Below are positions 27,770 to 37,926 of a stretch of DNA of 64,000 nucleotides, piece after piece. Source of the stretch: Bacteroides sp. AN502(2024) (GTDB lineage: Bacteria; Bacteroidota; Bacteroidia; Bacteroidales; Bacteroidaceae); contig NZ_JBGFSP010000003.1 in assembly GCF_041227145.1 (NCBI RefSeq), positions 2,108,001 through 2,172,000 on the forward strand. Direction: 5' to 3'. Under the pieces are notes generated by a model, which had not been told where the DNA came from, searched no databases, and saw only the letters and a list, made by a program, of their open reading frames with translations. Each line of letters starts with the position of its first letter. Positions within the stretch are counted from its first letter, which is position 1. The position numbers were made by a program, and so were the translations under genes.

Positions 27770-30700
27770 ATGATACAAAGATTATCTTTCTGGATAATGA
27801 TGATTGTCTGTTCGGTGATGGTGAGTGGGCAAGAATATGACGGATATTACACAAATCCTATCCTGCCTTCGGGTGCTGATCCTTGGGTTGTAAAACATGA
27901 AGGATGGTATTATTATTGCTGCGGAGTGCCGGGTGGCATCGGAGTTTCCCGCTCTCGTGATTTGCATAAGATAAATCCTCCTGTACGTGTTTGGAAGGCA
28001 CCGGAAAAAGGACAATGGAATTCGACTTGCATTTGGGCGCCCGAACTTCATTTCTGGAAAGGTAAATGGTATATTTTTTATGCGGGCGGATATAGCGGTC
28101 CTCCTTTTATTCACCAAAAGACAGGCGTGTTGGAGTCTGTTACATCAGACGCAATGGGCGAGTATATCGACAAAGGAATGCTGTTTACGGGGGATGTTTT
28201 GGGAGACTGGAAAAACAATCGCTGGGCGATTGATATGACTTTGTTGGAGCATAAAGGACAATTGTATGCTGTCTGGTCCGGTTGGGAGAATAGTGAACCG
28301 ACTGACAAAACTCAGCAACATCTTTATATCGCAAAAATGGAGAATCCTTGGACAATGGCTTCCGGAAGAGTAAAAATATCGTCACCGGACCGCTATTATG
28401 AACAAGGAGAGTTGCCATTGAATGAGGGACCGCAGATTTTAAAACACGAGAAAGATGTATTTGTTGTTTATTCCTGCGGGCAATCATGGCTGGATACATA
28501 TAAACTTTCTTATTTGCGTCTGAAGGATCCGAACGCAGATTTGTTAGATCCGAAAAGCTGGATTAAAAGTGATAAACCTGTATTTGAAGGTACCGATCAA
28601 GTATTTGGGGTAGGGCATGCCAGTTTTACAACTTCTCATGATGACAAGGAACATTATATTTATTACCATACAAAAAAAGAGAGAAAACCCGGTTGGCAAC
28701 GGGATATTCGTCTTCAGAAGTTTACTTTTGATGCATCTGGCGTTCCATGTTTTGGGAAACCGCTTCCGGTAAGCGAGAAACTTCCTTTACCTTCGGGCAC
28801 TGCTCATCCTGTAAAAGTTAGGCCGATGAGTGAGCTGGAAAAAGACTTTACCCAATTGTCTTCGACTGCCCGGCCTTATACATATTGGTTCTGGATGAAT
28901 GGAAATATCACAAAGGAAGGCATTACAAAGGATCTGGAGGCGATGCATCGTATTGGGATAGGTGGTGTTTTCAATCTGGAAGGGGGAACTGGAATTCCGA
29001 AGGGGCCTGTTACTTACTTAAGTCCGGAGTGGTCGGAATTAAAAGCGCATGCTATAAAAGAAGCAGCTCGTTTAGGTATTGATTATGTGATGCATAATTG
29101 TCCGGGTTGGTCGTCAAGTGGTGGTCCTTGGATTACTCCTGAGTATTCAATGCAAAAGTTGACTTGGAGTGAGACTGAGGTGGCAGGTGGTAAACGGGTG
29201 GATACTTTATTACTTCGGCCGGCAACGGAATTAGGATATTATAGAGATATAGCTGTGTTAGCTTTCCCCTCTTTCAAGAATGGCAAACCTGTGGGTTTTT
29301 CTGATTGGCAGTTATTGAATAACAGTGTTTTTAATCATAGAGGGAAGATCTGTATACAAACGTATGACAAAGAACAAGTTATTTGCTTGGAAGATATTAT
29401 TAACTTGACGAATCAGGTTGATTCTTTGGGACATCTGAATTGGGAGGCACCTTTGGGAGACTGGACAGTCATCCGTTTGGGACATACTTCTACCGGAAGA
29501 AAAAACTGTGCAGCTCCGGATACAGGCGTGGGGCTTGAATGCGATAAGTTTAGCAAACAGGCGATTCAGCTTCATTTTAATAAAATGATGGATTTATTGT
29601 ATCCACTAATCAAACCTTATGTTCATCAGATTCAGATAGGTCTGGAGATAGATAGCTGGGAAGTCGGTATGCAAAACTGGACATCCGGATTTGAAGGTGA
29701 GTTTTGTGAAAGGACCGGATATGATTTAATTAAATATTTGCCGGCTATGACAGGTAAGATTGTAGGAAGTAAAGAAATGACAGAACGTTTCTTATGGGAT
29801 ATTCGTCGTGTACAGGCTGATTTGCTGGCAGATAATTATTATGGTGAATTTCGGAATTTATGTAATCAATATGGGCTGGTATCATATTGCGAACCTTATG
29901 ATCGAGGGCCAATGGAAGAATTACAAATAGGTTCACGGGTAGATGGGGTTATGGGAGAGTTTTGGAATGGGTTATCTGCTATTTTCCAGAACAATTTGAT
30001 GATGCGGCGTACTACAAAATTGGCGTCTTCGATAGCTCATATCAACGGTCAGAAAGTGGTGGGTGCCGAGGCATATACTTCTGAACCTGAGTCGGGAAGA
30101 TGGCAGGAATATCCATTTTCTTTGAAGGCTGTTGGTGATAAGGCGTTTACAGAGGGGATTAATCGGATGGTGATTCATCGTTATGCAATGCAACCTCATC
30201 CGAATGCTGTCCCCGCTATGACTTTAGGTCCTTGGGGGATACATTTTGACAGAACTAATACCTGGTGGGAGCCGGGGCGTGCCTGGATAGATTATCTAAA
30301 CCGTTGTCAAACTCTATTGCAAGAGGGATTATTCGTAGCTGATCTTGCATACTTTACAGGTGATAAGATTATAGGATACACGAAGGTGCATAGAAGAGAT
30401 TTGAATCCGATACCACCGGAAGGATATGATTACGATTTGATAAATACGGAAACGTTATTGAATAGAGCTTGGGTAGAACGTGGGCATTTAAGGCTTCCGG
30501 ACGGAATGAATTATCGTGTATTAGTTTTACAGGAACAATCACATATTACGTTGAGTTTATTGAGGAAACTGCGGGATATGGTGGAACAGGGATTGATAAT
30601 TGTCGGTGCCCGTCCGCAACAGACTGTGGGGTTGCAATCTTATTCTGTTGTTGAAGAAAAAGAGTTTGAGCAACTTTGTGACGAACTGTGGGGAAAGGCT

Positions 30701-32404
30701 GTAACCACAGTGGTGGATCATAGCGTAGGGAAAGGTCGAATTTTTTGGGAAACCTCTTTAAACTTGAAACAAGTACTTGAGAAGATTCAGTTAAGACCTG
30801 ACTTTGAAGTGAGTACAGATCCAATTAGTGCCCCAATACGCTATATTCATAGGCAGGTAGGAGAGTCGGATATTTATTTTGTTGCTAACCAGCAACGGAC
30901 TTCGAAAGAGGTTATTTGTAACTTTCGTGTGAAAGGAAAGATTCCTGAGTTTTGGAATCCTATATCAGGTGAAAGAACACGGGCTATGGTATATCAAACG
31001 AATGAAGAAACCATATCGGTGCCTATTCAACTGGAAGCGTATGGTTCTGTGTTCGTTGTCTTTCGTTCTGATCTTCCTGAACAGGAGGCTATTCGTTCTA
31101 TTCATAAAGATGGGAAGTGTCTGATAGATGCTTCTGCTATATCAACCGAAGAATGGAATCAGGCGGCATATCCTGATATAAGAGACAATTTCTCAATCTC
31201 ATTGTGGGTGAAACCGGAATCAGATGCCATGTTGAATATAGATAACCCTATGGGATATATACCATACCCTTGGACGGAATATTATGCAATCTATCCGTCG
31301 GGCGGTGAACTGTTATATGGCGTAGGACATGCCACTTGTGGACTGGCTGTAGGTAGAAATGGAGTTGCGGTATGGGAGAATGAGAAAGGATACCCTGAGT
31401 TTAAAATGGGAGTGGAAAAACCTATTTCCGGTTGGAGTCATATTTGTCTGGTTTATAGGGAAGGGGCTCCGCATATTTATATCAATGGAGAGCATATAGC
31501 TTATAAGACGAAGTCTTTGCAAACAATTCATCCTGGATTGAATTTCACTACTTTAAAAGAAGGAGCTTCCTATTATAATGGGGATATGTCTGTTCCGGTA
31601 TTGTTTTCTAGAGTATTGTCAGATAAGGAGATTTCTCAATTGGTAGCCAAAGGATATACAAGAAATACTGATGAGCGTATATTGGACTGGATACCTTATG
31701 CGGATACCCGCGTTCTGTTGGCATGGAGTGATGGAAATTATGAGTTTGTTACATCGGACGGTATAAAAAGAGAGGTGAAGATTGAAAAAACAGGAAGTCC
31801 GGTGATCATAAATCAGAAATGGGAGGTTAGTTTCCCGAAAGGGTTGGGAGCACCGGAAAAAATAAGTTTGCCCCAATTGTGCTCTTTGCATAAACACGAA
31901 GATGAAGGCGTTAAATATTTTTCTGGTACAGCTACTTATAAGACTAACTTTGTCGTGAAGCCTTCTATGTTGTCCGAGGATAGAGTTATTTCCCTTGATT
32001 TGGGCGCAGTAGAGGTGATGGCGGAGGTGATTGTTAATGGAGTAAATAAAGGAATCCTTTGGTCTCGTCCGTATTTAATTGATGTCACTGATGTGCTGAA
32101 ACAGGGTGAAAATATATTGGAAATTAAGGTGACTAATCAATGGACGAATCGTCTGATTGGAGATGAACAGTTGCTAGAGGAGAATGAGTATGTGCCTGGA
32201 GGTGGAGTAAATGGAATTGCTGCCTTGAGCCGTGGAGCTATCAGAAAGCTACCGGAATGGTATAAAAATGGAGTAAATAAACCGGAAGTCGGAAGAGTAG
32301 CATTCACTACTTGGAAACACTACCGGAAAGACTCGCCATTGATAGAATCGGGTTTGATAGGACCTGTCCGGCTGATTCCAGCGAAAAAAATAGAATTTAA
32401 ATAG
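27770..32404 (+). CDS. GH43-GH106 fusion enzyme with inserted LamG-like domain
   Basis: A 1544-residue secreted multidomain enzyme. Residues about 22-335 form a GH43 five-bladed propeller with the full triad D37 (SGADPWVV), D155 (WAIDMTLL) and E219 (LNEGPQIL). These enzymes are arabinofuranosidases or xylosidases. From about 350 a GH106-type alpha-L-rhamnosidase follows (YTYWFWMNGNITKEGITKDL, MHNCPGWSSSGGPWI, LNRAWVERGHLRLPDGMNYR). A LamG-like lectin domain (about 1110-1290, FSISLWVKPES, VLFSRVLSDKEISQLV) comes next, then the C-terminal galactose-binding-like sandwich (IVNGVNKGILWSRPYLIDVTDV). The fusion suggests that the rhamnose and the pentose are neighbours in the glycan. No frameshift or stop separates the parts. 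Confidence 0.88.
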   Translation: MIQRLSFWIMMIVCSVMVSGQEYDGYYTNPILPSGADPWVVKHEGWYYYCCGVPGGIGVSRSRDLHKINPPVRVWKAPEKGQWNSTCIWAPELHFWKGKWYIFYAGGYSGPPFIHQKTGVLESVTSDAMGEYIDKGMLFTGDVLGDWKNNRWAIDMTLLEHKGQLYAVWSGWENSEPTDKTQQHLYIAKMENPWTMASGRVKISSPDRYYEQGELPLNEGPQILKHEKDVFVVYSCGQSWLDTYKLSYLRLKDPNADLLDPKSWIKSDKPVFEGTDQVFGVGHASFTTSHDDKEHYIYYHTKKERKPGWQRDIRLQKFTFDASGVPCFGKPLPVSEKLPLPSGTAHPVKVRPMSELEKDFTQLSSTARPYTYWFWMNGNITKEGITKDLEAMHRIGIGGVFNLEGGTGIPKGPVTYLSPEWSELKAHAIKEAARLGIDYVMHNCPGWSSSGGPWITPEYSMQKLTWSETEVAGGKRVDTLLLRPATELGYYRDIAVLAFPSFKNGKPVGFSDWQLLNNSVFNHRGKICIQTYDKEQVICLEDIINLTNQVDSLGHLNWEAPLGDWTVIRLGHTSTGRKNCAAPDTGVGLECDKFSKQAIQLHFNKMMDLLYPLIKPYVHQIQIGLEIDSWEVGMQNWTSGFEGEFCERTGYDLIKYLPAMTGKIVGSKEMTERFLWDIRRVQADLLADNYYGEFRNLCNQYGLVSYCEPYDRGPMEELQIGSRVDGVMGEFWNGLSAIFQNNLMMRRTTKLASSIAHINGQKVVGAEAYTSEPESGRWQEYPFSLKAVGDKAFTEGINRMVIHRYAMQPHPNAVPAMTLGPWGIHFDRTNTWWEPGRAWIDYLNRCQTLLQEGLFVADLAYFTGDKIIGYTKVHRRDLNPIPPEGYDYDLINTETLLNRAWVERGHLRLPDGMNYRVLVLQEQSHITLSLLRKLRDMVEQGLIIVGARPQQTVGLQSYSVVEEKEFEQLCDELWGKAVTTVVDHSVGKGRIFWETSLNLKQVLEKIQLRPDFEVSTDPISAPIRYIHRQVGESDIYFVANQQRTSKEVICNFRVKGKIPEFWNPISGERTRAMVYQTNEETISVPIQLEAYGSVFVVFRSDLPEQEAIRSIHKDGKCLIDASAISTEEWNQAAYPDIRDNFSISLWVKPESDAMLNIDNPMGYIPYPWTEYYAIYPSGGELLYGVGHATCGLAVGRNGVAVWENEKGYPEFKMGVEKPISGWSHICLVYREGAPHIYINGEHIAYKTKSLQTIHPGLNFTTLKEGASYYNGDMSVPVLFSRVLSDKEISQLVAKGYTRNTDERILDWIPYADTRVLLAWSDGNYEFVTSDGIKREVKIEKTGSPVIINQKWEVSFPKGLGAPEKISLPQLCSLHKHEDEGVKYFSGTATYKTNFVVKPSMLSEDRVISLDLGAVEVMAEVIVNGVNKGILWSRPYLIDVTDVLKQGENILEIKVTNQWTNRLIGDEQLLEENEYVPGGGVNGIAALSRGAIRKLPEWYKNGVNKPEVGRVAFTTWKHYRKDSPLIESGLIGPVRLIPAKKIEFK

Positions 32405-32409
32405 TAGAT

Positions 32410-34383
32410 ATGATGGTGTGTGAGCGTATAGTGGTCAAGACATCCGTAAGAATGCTATTGAGCTTATTGCTAATCTTTGGCTCAGTGAATCCTGCTATGT
32501 CTGTGTTACGAAAAGGGAATACATTGATTGGTACGTCTTTTGAAAGTTATTTTCCATTGAAAGAAATACGTTTATTGGATGGTCCTTTTCTTGATTTGCA
32601 ACAGAAAGGCAAAGAATATCTTCTTTGGTTGAATCCTGACTCTTTGCTTCATTTTTATCGGATTGAATCGGGGTTGTCATCGAAAGCTGGACCTTATGCC
32701 GGCTGGGAGTCGCAAGACGTATGGGGAGCAGGACCACTTCGGGGTGGATTTCTCGGGTTCTATCTTTCTTCTGTATCGATGATGTATCAATCTACGAGCG
32801 ATAGAGAATTGCTGAGACGATTGAAATATGTGCTGAAAGAATTGAAGCTATGTCAGGAAGCCGGTAAAGATGGATTTTTGTTAGGAGTGAAAGGGGGCAG
32901 AAAACTATTCCGGGAAGTGACCTCAGGAAAGATTAAAACGGATAATCCTACGGTCAATGGTGTCTGGGCACCTGTTTATCTGATTAATAAAATGCTACTC
33001 GGGCTTTCTGCTGCTTATACACAGTGTGACTTGAAAGAAGCGTTGCCGATATTAGTTCGGTTGGCCGATTGGTTTGGTTATCAGGTATTGGATAAGCTGA
33101 CTGATGAACAGATTCAGCAATTATTGATTTGTGAACATGGTTCGATTAATGAATCTTACGTTGAGGCTTATGAGTTGACGGGACAAAAGCGTTTCCTTGA
33201 CTGGGCTCGCCGTTTAAATGATCGGGCTATGTGGGTTCCTCTGTCCGAGGGAAAAGATATTTTATTTGGTTGGCACGCCAATACGCAGATTCCGAAATTT
33301 ACAGGTTTTCATAAGTACTATATGTTTACCGATGATCAACGTTTTCTTACCGCAGCTACTAATTTTTGGGATATTGTGATGCAAAACCATACTTGGGTGA
33401 TAGGGGGAAACAGTACTGGAGAGCATTTCTTTTCTAAGAAAGAATTTATAGAGAGAATGTTCCATATTAGCGGGCCGGAAACATGCAATTCTGTGAATAT
33501 GTTGCGTTTGACCGAATCTCTGTTCAGTTTGCAGCCGAATGCGACTAAAGCGGCATACTATGAAAGAACTTTGTTCAATCATATTTTGTCGGCGTATGAT
33601 CCAGTGAAAGGTATGTGCTGTTATTTTACTTCCATGCGACCGGGGCATTATCGTATCTATGCTTCACGAGACAGTTCTTTTTGGTGTTGTGGACATACCG
33701 GTCTGGAAAGTCCAGCGAAATTGGGTAAGTTTATTTACAGTCATAAAGTGACGAATACTCATGAAGAAAGAGAGATCAGGGTGAATTTGTTCATTCCTTC
33801 GGTTCTCTTCTGGAAGGAAGGTGGAGTTGAACTCATTCAGCGAAACCGGATTCCGGAGTCCGAAAAGGTCGACTTTGCGTTGAATTTAAAGAAAAAACAG
33901 AAGCTAGTTCTCCGCGTTCGCAAGCCGGGTTGGACTGATAAAGCTACTTTCATAATTAATGGAAAAGAAGAACAGCCCCTGCTTGGCAGTGATGGATATT
34001 GGATTATAGACAGAATGTGGGAGCGGAAGAATGTGATTACACTACGACTTCCGATGCATATATATACAGAGAACTTAACAGGTACCGACCGTTATGTCGC
34101 ATTGCTATATGGACCTTACGTACTTGCCGGGCGTATGGGAAAGGAAAATCTTCCTACTACTTTTTGGGGGAAGATGAACAATACAGCTATGAATAAGATG
34201 GACGTGGCAAAAGTTCCAGTATTCAGAGAGCTTGTAGAACAGATTCCAACTCACGTGGAGGCTGTTTCAGGAGAACCATTGAAGTTTGGCATAAACTTAA
34301 AAGGTTTTGAGCATATAGTGCTGGAACCTTTTTATAAAGTTCATTTTGAACGTTATGCGGTATATTGGCCGATAATTCATTAG
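32410..34383 (+). CDS. GH127-type beta-L-arabinofuranosidase (DUF1680)
   Basis: A 657-residue enzyme of the DUF1680 family. The zinc/cysteine catalytic site is clear: E357 and C359 in GPETCNSVNMLRL and the pair C426-C427 in FWCCGHTGLES, matching E338, C340, C417 and C418 of the Bifidobacterium enzyme HypBA1. PLKEIRLLDGPF at the start is also typical. It removes beta-linked L-arabinofuranose, with C427 or C426 as nucleophile. The start codon lies 5 bp after the previous stop. A later methionine (MLLSLLLIFG, residue 15) may be the true start of the signal peptide. GH146 is a close relative and cannot be ruled out. Confidence 0.87.
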   Translation: MMVCERIVVKTSVRMLLSLLLIFGSVNPAMSVLRKGNTLIGTSFESYFPLKEIRLLDGPFLDLQQKGKEYLLWLNPDSLLHFYRIESGLSSKAGPYAGWESQDVWGAGPLRGGFLGFYLSSVSMMYQSTSDRELLRRLKYVLKELKLCQEAGKDGFLLGVKGGRKLFREVTSGKIKTDNPTVNGVWAPVYLINKMLLGLSAAYTQCDLKEALPILVRLADWFGYQVLDKLTDEQIQQLLICEHGSINESYVEAYELTGQKRFLDWARRLNDRAMWVPLSEGKDILFGWHANTQIPKFTGFHKYYMFTDDQRFLTAATNFWDIVMQNHTWVIGGNSTGEHFFSKKEFIERMFHISGPETCNSVNMLRLTESLFSLQPNATKAAYYERTLFNHILSAYDPVKGMCCYFTSMRPGHYRIYASRDSSFWCCGHTGLESPAKLGKFIYSHKVTNTHEEREIRVNLFIPSVLFWKEGGVELIQRNRIPESEKVDFALNLKKKQKLVLRVRKPGWTDKATFIINGKEEQPLLGSDGYWIIDRMWERKNVITLRLPMHIYTENLTGTDRYVALLYGPYVLAGRMGKENLPTTFWGKMNNTAMNKMDVAKVPVFRELVEQIPTHVEAVSGEPLKFGINLKGFEHIVLEPFYKVHFERYAVYWPIIH

Positions 34384-34427
34384 ATTTTGAATGGAAATGA
34401 AGGTATAATAGGACATAGATAAGAAGT

Positions 34428-36467
34428 ATGGGAACGATATTAAGGACATTTATGGGTTGTACAGCGATTTTATTTGGTACAACTTGTATGGGAGCAGTGA
34501 AGTATATTCCTGAGAATATGAAGGTAGAACTATCTTTAAAGGTTCCAGGTAATAATGCTGTGAATTATAAGCTACATCCGAATAAGTTGGAGAATAGCTA
34601 TTTTGATTATGCGTGGTATTCGGATAATAAATTGCCGATAACGGTTTTTCATAAAGTTGAAGAACGAGATAGTTGTATACGATTGACTGTACAGCTTATC
34701 GCTGCACAGGATGTTTACTTCAACTATCGTCAATTGTTGAGTACGGGTTATTGCCATGATAACTGTCAGTTTTACATGCCGGGATTTTGGTATCGGCGTA
34801 ATCTGCGTTCGCCCAAAGAAGCACCTTCGTTCCATACATCGGATAGTTGGATTGTTAGCGAAGACAGGTTGAGTGCGCCTCTCACAGGGATTTACTGTGA
34901 GAAGAAACAACAGTTTATGACTGTCTGCAGGCTGGATAAGTTTGTAAACAATGCATTGGCTACGCATCGCGAAGGGGAGATAATTCTTTCTGATAAGACT
35001 TCTTTGGGACATACCGGATTTGAAAATAAAAGCGGTGTCGCCACTCTTTCTTTCGGTTTCCCTTATCGGGAAGCTCCTAAAAGCTATATTCGTAAGTTGA
35101 CATTAGCTCCGGCTGTAACGGCTTATCAACATTTGAAAAAGGGAGAAACGATTTTGTTGACTTGGCAAATTACCGAAGGTGAGGCTAAGGAGTATTCTGA
35201 TTTTGTTCGCCATACTTGGGAATATTGTTATGATACATATTCGCCCGAACCTCTTGACACTTCTTATTCAATTGAATATATGAAGCAGACTCTTAGCCAA
35301 TTCTTTGTAAGTAGTTTGGTGGATAAATATCCGTTGGTATACAATTCGGGTATACATCTTAGAACGGATGCATGTACAAGTAATGGACAGGCTGAGGTAG
35401 GTTTTATTGGACGTGTTCTTCTTAATGCATTCAATGCCTGGGAATATGGTTGGCAATGTAATCGGGAGGATTTGAAAGCTAACAGTACTAAAATATTTGA
35501 TAGTTATCTGAAGAATGGCTTCACGGAAGCGGGCTTTTTCAAGGAATCGGTAAATTTTGATAGGAATTTTGAAGATCCTGTTCATAGTATCCGCCGCCAG
35601 TCGGAAGGGCTTTATGCAATTTTCCATTTTCTGGCTTATGAAAAAGAGAGGGGTCGCAAACATCCGGAATGGGAACAACGGTTGAGAAAAATGTTGGACA
35701 TGTTCCTGCAACTGCAAAATGCCGACGGTAGTTTCCCGCGGAAGTTCCGTGATGATTTCTCCATCGTCGATAAAAGTGGAGGAAGCACACCTTCTGCTAC
35801 ATTGCCTTTGGTAATGGGATATAAGTACTTTAAAGATAAACGTTATCTGGATAGTGCCAAGCGGACTGCGGATTATCTGGAGAAAGAACTGATTTCTAAA
35901 GCAGATTATTTTTCATCTACTCTTGACGCGAATTGTGAGGATAAGGAAGCGTCGCTTTATGCCGCAACTGCCACTTATTATCTTTCATTGGTTACTAAAG
36001 GGGAGGAACATAAGCATTATGCTGATCTGACAAAGCAAGCCTCTTATTTTGCACTATCATGGTATTATTTGTGGGATGTTCCTTTTGCACCCGGACAAAT
36101 GTTGGGTGATATTGGTCTGAAAACGCGTGGCTGGGGAAATGTTTCAGTAGAAAACAACCATATCGATGTATTTGTGTTTGAATTTGCTGATGTACTTCGC
36201 TGGTTGTCAAACCAATATAAAGAATCCCGTTTTTCGAATTTCGCAGAAGTGATTTCAACTTCAATGAGACAGTTGTTGCCTTACGAAGGTCACATGTGTG
36301 GTGTTGCCAAGGTCGGTTATTATCCGGAAGTTGTTCAACATGCTTGTTGGGATTACGGAAAGAACGGTAAAGGATACTACAACGATATTTTTGCACCCGG
36401 ATGGACTGTCGCTTCTTTATGGGAACTGTTTACACCAGGACGCGCGGAAAGATTTATGGAAAAGTAA
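34428..36467 (+). CDS. Unrecognised secreted protein, probable alpha/alpha-toroid enzyme
   Basis: A 679-residue exported protein (hydrophobic start, possible lipobox FGTTC). I do not recognise the family. The N-terminal third is beta-rich (CIRLTVQLIAAQDVYFNYRQ, GVATLSFGFPY). From about residue 280 it looks like an alpha/alpha toroid with repeated helical hairpins: GQAEVGFIGRVLLNAFNAWEYG, FLQLQNADGSFPRKFRDD, ATATYYLSLVTKG. QNADGSFPRKF resembles the loops of glycosidases and lyases of that fold. By position between GH127 and an FAD oxidoreductase in operon A2 it should act on the same glycan, and could be the missing lyase or a uronidase. Catalytic residues are unknown. Confidence 0.6.
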   Translation: MGTILRTFMGCTAILFGTTCMGAVKYIPENMKVELSLKVPGNNAVNYKLHPNKLENSYFDYAWYSDNKLPITVFHKVEERDSCIRLTVQLIAAQDVYFNYRQLLSTGYCHDNCQFYMPGFWYRRNLRSPKEAPSFHTSDSWIVSEDRLSAPLTGIYCEKKQQFMTVCRLDKFVNNALATHREGEIILSDKTSLGHTGFENKSGVATLSFGFPYREAPKSYIRKLTLAPAVTAYQHLKKGETILLTWQITEGEAKEYSDFVRHTWEYCYDTYSPEPLDTSYSIEYMKQTLSQFFVSSLVDKYPLVYNSGIHLRTDACTSNGQAEVGFIGRVLLNAFNAWEYGWQCNREDLKANSTKIFDSYLKNGFTEAGFFKESVNFDRNFEDPVHSIRRQSEGLYAIFHFLAYEKERGRKHPEWEQRLRKMLDMFLQLQNADGSFPRKFRDDFSIVDKSGGSTPSATLPLVMGYKYFKDKRYLDSAKRTADYLEKELISKADYFSSTLDANCEDKEASLYAATATYYLSLVTKGEEHKHYADLTKQASYFALSWYYLWDVPFAPGQMLGDIGLKTRGWGNVSVENNHIDVFVFEFADVLRWLSNQYKESRFSNFAEVISTSMRQLLPYEGHMCGVAKVGYYPEVVQHACWDYGKNGKGYYNDIFAPGWTVASLWELFTPGRAERFMEK

Positions 36468-36487
36468 CTATAATAAATGAATTTGTA

Positions 36488-37879
36488 ATGACGTCTAGAA
36501 GAGATTTCCTCAAAAAAGCGGGGTTGCTTAGTGCTGCTTTTGCAGTTCCTGCTCTTAATGTGAATGGCGATACTCCACAGTCTAAAATACGGCTGAAGAA
36601 TGCTAAGATTGCGGTAGACGATCGATGGGATGTTATTGTAATCGGTGGCGGTCCTGGCGGATGTACCGCTGCAATTTCTGCAGCTAGGGAAGGTGCCAAG
36701 ACTTTACTGATTGAGGCCATGGGGCAACTTGGCGGTATGGGAACTGCAGGTATGGTTCCCGCATGGTGCCCGTTTTCGGATGGTGAGAAAATCATTTATA
36801 GGGGATTGGCGGAAAAGATATTCGAGGCATCGAAAAAAGGAGTGCCTCATGAGAGAAAACAGAAGTTGAACTGGGTGAACATAAATCCTGAATACCTGAT
36901 GCAGGTTTATGATCAAATGGTCGCTGATTCGGGAGCTCAAGTTCTTTTCTTTTCGAGGGTTGCAGCCGTTGAAATGTCAGCTAATGATACAATAGACGCT
37001 ATCATCGTGGCAAATAAATCCGGACTTGTCGCATTTAAAGCGAAAGTCTTTATTGATGCGACAGGGGATGGAGATGTGGCTGCTTGGGCAGGTGCTTCAT
37101 TTAAAAAGGGGGGTGAGGATGGTATGCTGCAAAGTTCTACTTTGTGTTTCTCGTTTGCCAATGTCGATAGCTATAATTACAATCTCATAGGTCCTTCATT
37201 ACATACGAGTAACAAGAATAGTCCTATTTATGATGTGATTAAGTCCGGAAAATATCCATTGATAGATAAGCATTTCAATAGTAACCTGATTGGTCCGGAC
37301 GTGGTACAGTTTAACGCCGGACATATTGATAATGTTGATTCGACCAATCCATGGGCCACTACGCGGGCAATGGCTACTGGCAGGCAAATCGCAGAGCAAT
37401 ATTTGGAAGCACTGAAAGAAGTGCAGCCTAAGGCTTTTGGTAGTGCTTTTGTGGTAAAGACTGCCTCCTTGTTGGGAGTCAGAGATAGTCGTCGGATTGA
37501 AGGGGATTATACGTTTACTTTTCAGGACTGGTTGGATCGCAAAACGTTTGAAGATGAAATTGGACGTAACTGTTACTATATTGATGTCCATAAGCCGGGG
37601 CATAAAGAGACGCGTTATAAAAAAGGGGAGTCACATGGAATTCCTTATCGTTGCCTGACACCGAAAGGATTAAAGAATCTGTTAACTGCGGGTCGTTGCA
37701 TTTCTACAGATGAAGAGGCTTTCGGAAGTTTGCGGGTAATGCCTCCTTGTCTGGTGACGGGTGAAGCTGCCGGAATGGCTGCGGTGCATGCCATCAAACA
37801 GACAAAGAATGATGTCCATAAAATTGATACTGTTCTTTTGCGTAAAAGATTAAAAGAAGAGGGACAATACTTTTTATAA
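36488..37879 (+). CDS. Tat-type FAD-dependent oxidoreductase
   Basis: A 463-residue flavoprotein of the FAD_oxidored group. ATG 36488 gives the twin-arginine signal SRRDFLKKAG, followed by a hydrophobic stretch ending about NVNGD. A Rossmann motif lies at residues 52-58 (IGGGPGG) and a second FAD contact in FIDATGDGDVAAWAG, with LLTAGRCISTDEEAFGSLRVMPPC near the end. Proteins of this group are found in polysaccharide loci but have no settled reaction; oxidation or reduction of a sugar or uronate is possible. A Tat signal implies export after flavin loading. Last gene of operon A2; a large hairpin follows 47 bp downstream. Confidence 0.8.
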   Translation: MTSRRDFLKKAGLLSAAFAVPALNVNGDTPQSKIRLKNAKIAVDDRWDVIVIGGGPGGCTAAISAAREGAKTLLIEAMGQLGGMGTAGMVPAWCPFSDGEKIIYRGLAEKIFEASKKGVPHERKQKLNWVNINPEYLMQVYDQMVADSGAQVLFFSRVAAVEMSANDTIDAIIVANKSGLVAFKAKVFIDATGDGDVAAWAGASFKKGGEDGMLQSSTLCFSFANVDSYNYNLIGPSLHTSNKNSPIYDVIKSGKYPLIDKHFNSNLIGPDVVQFNAGHIDNVDSTNPWATTRAMATGRQIAEQYLEALKEVQPKAFGSAFVVKTASLLGVRDSRRIEGDYTFTFQDWLDRKTFEDEIGRNCYYIDVHKPGHKETRYKKGESHGIPYRCLTPKGLKNLLTAGRCISTDEEAFGSLRVMPPCLVTGEAAGMAAVHAIKQTKNDVHKIDTVLLRKRLKEEGQYFL

Positions 37880-37926
37880 ATGTATAAAGGAAGGTTTTAT
37901 TGGGTATGCCTATTGAGCCCCTCTTC

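Noticed and set aside
35268..35717. 149-codon minus-strand frame within the unrecognised toroid gene
   Set aside because: The plus-strand frame is longer, has a signal peptide and fits the operon; the antisense frame has low-complexity composition.
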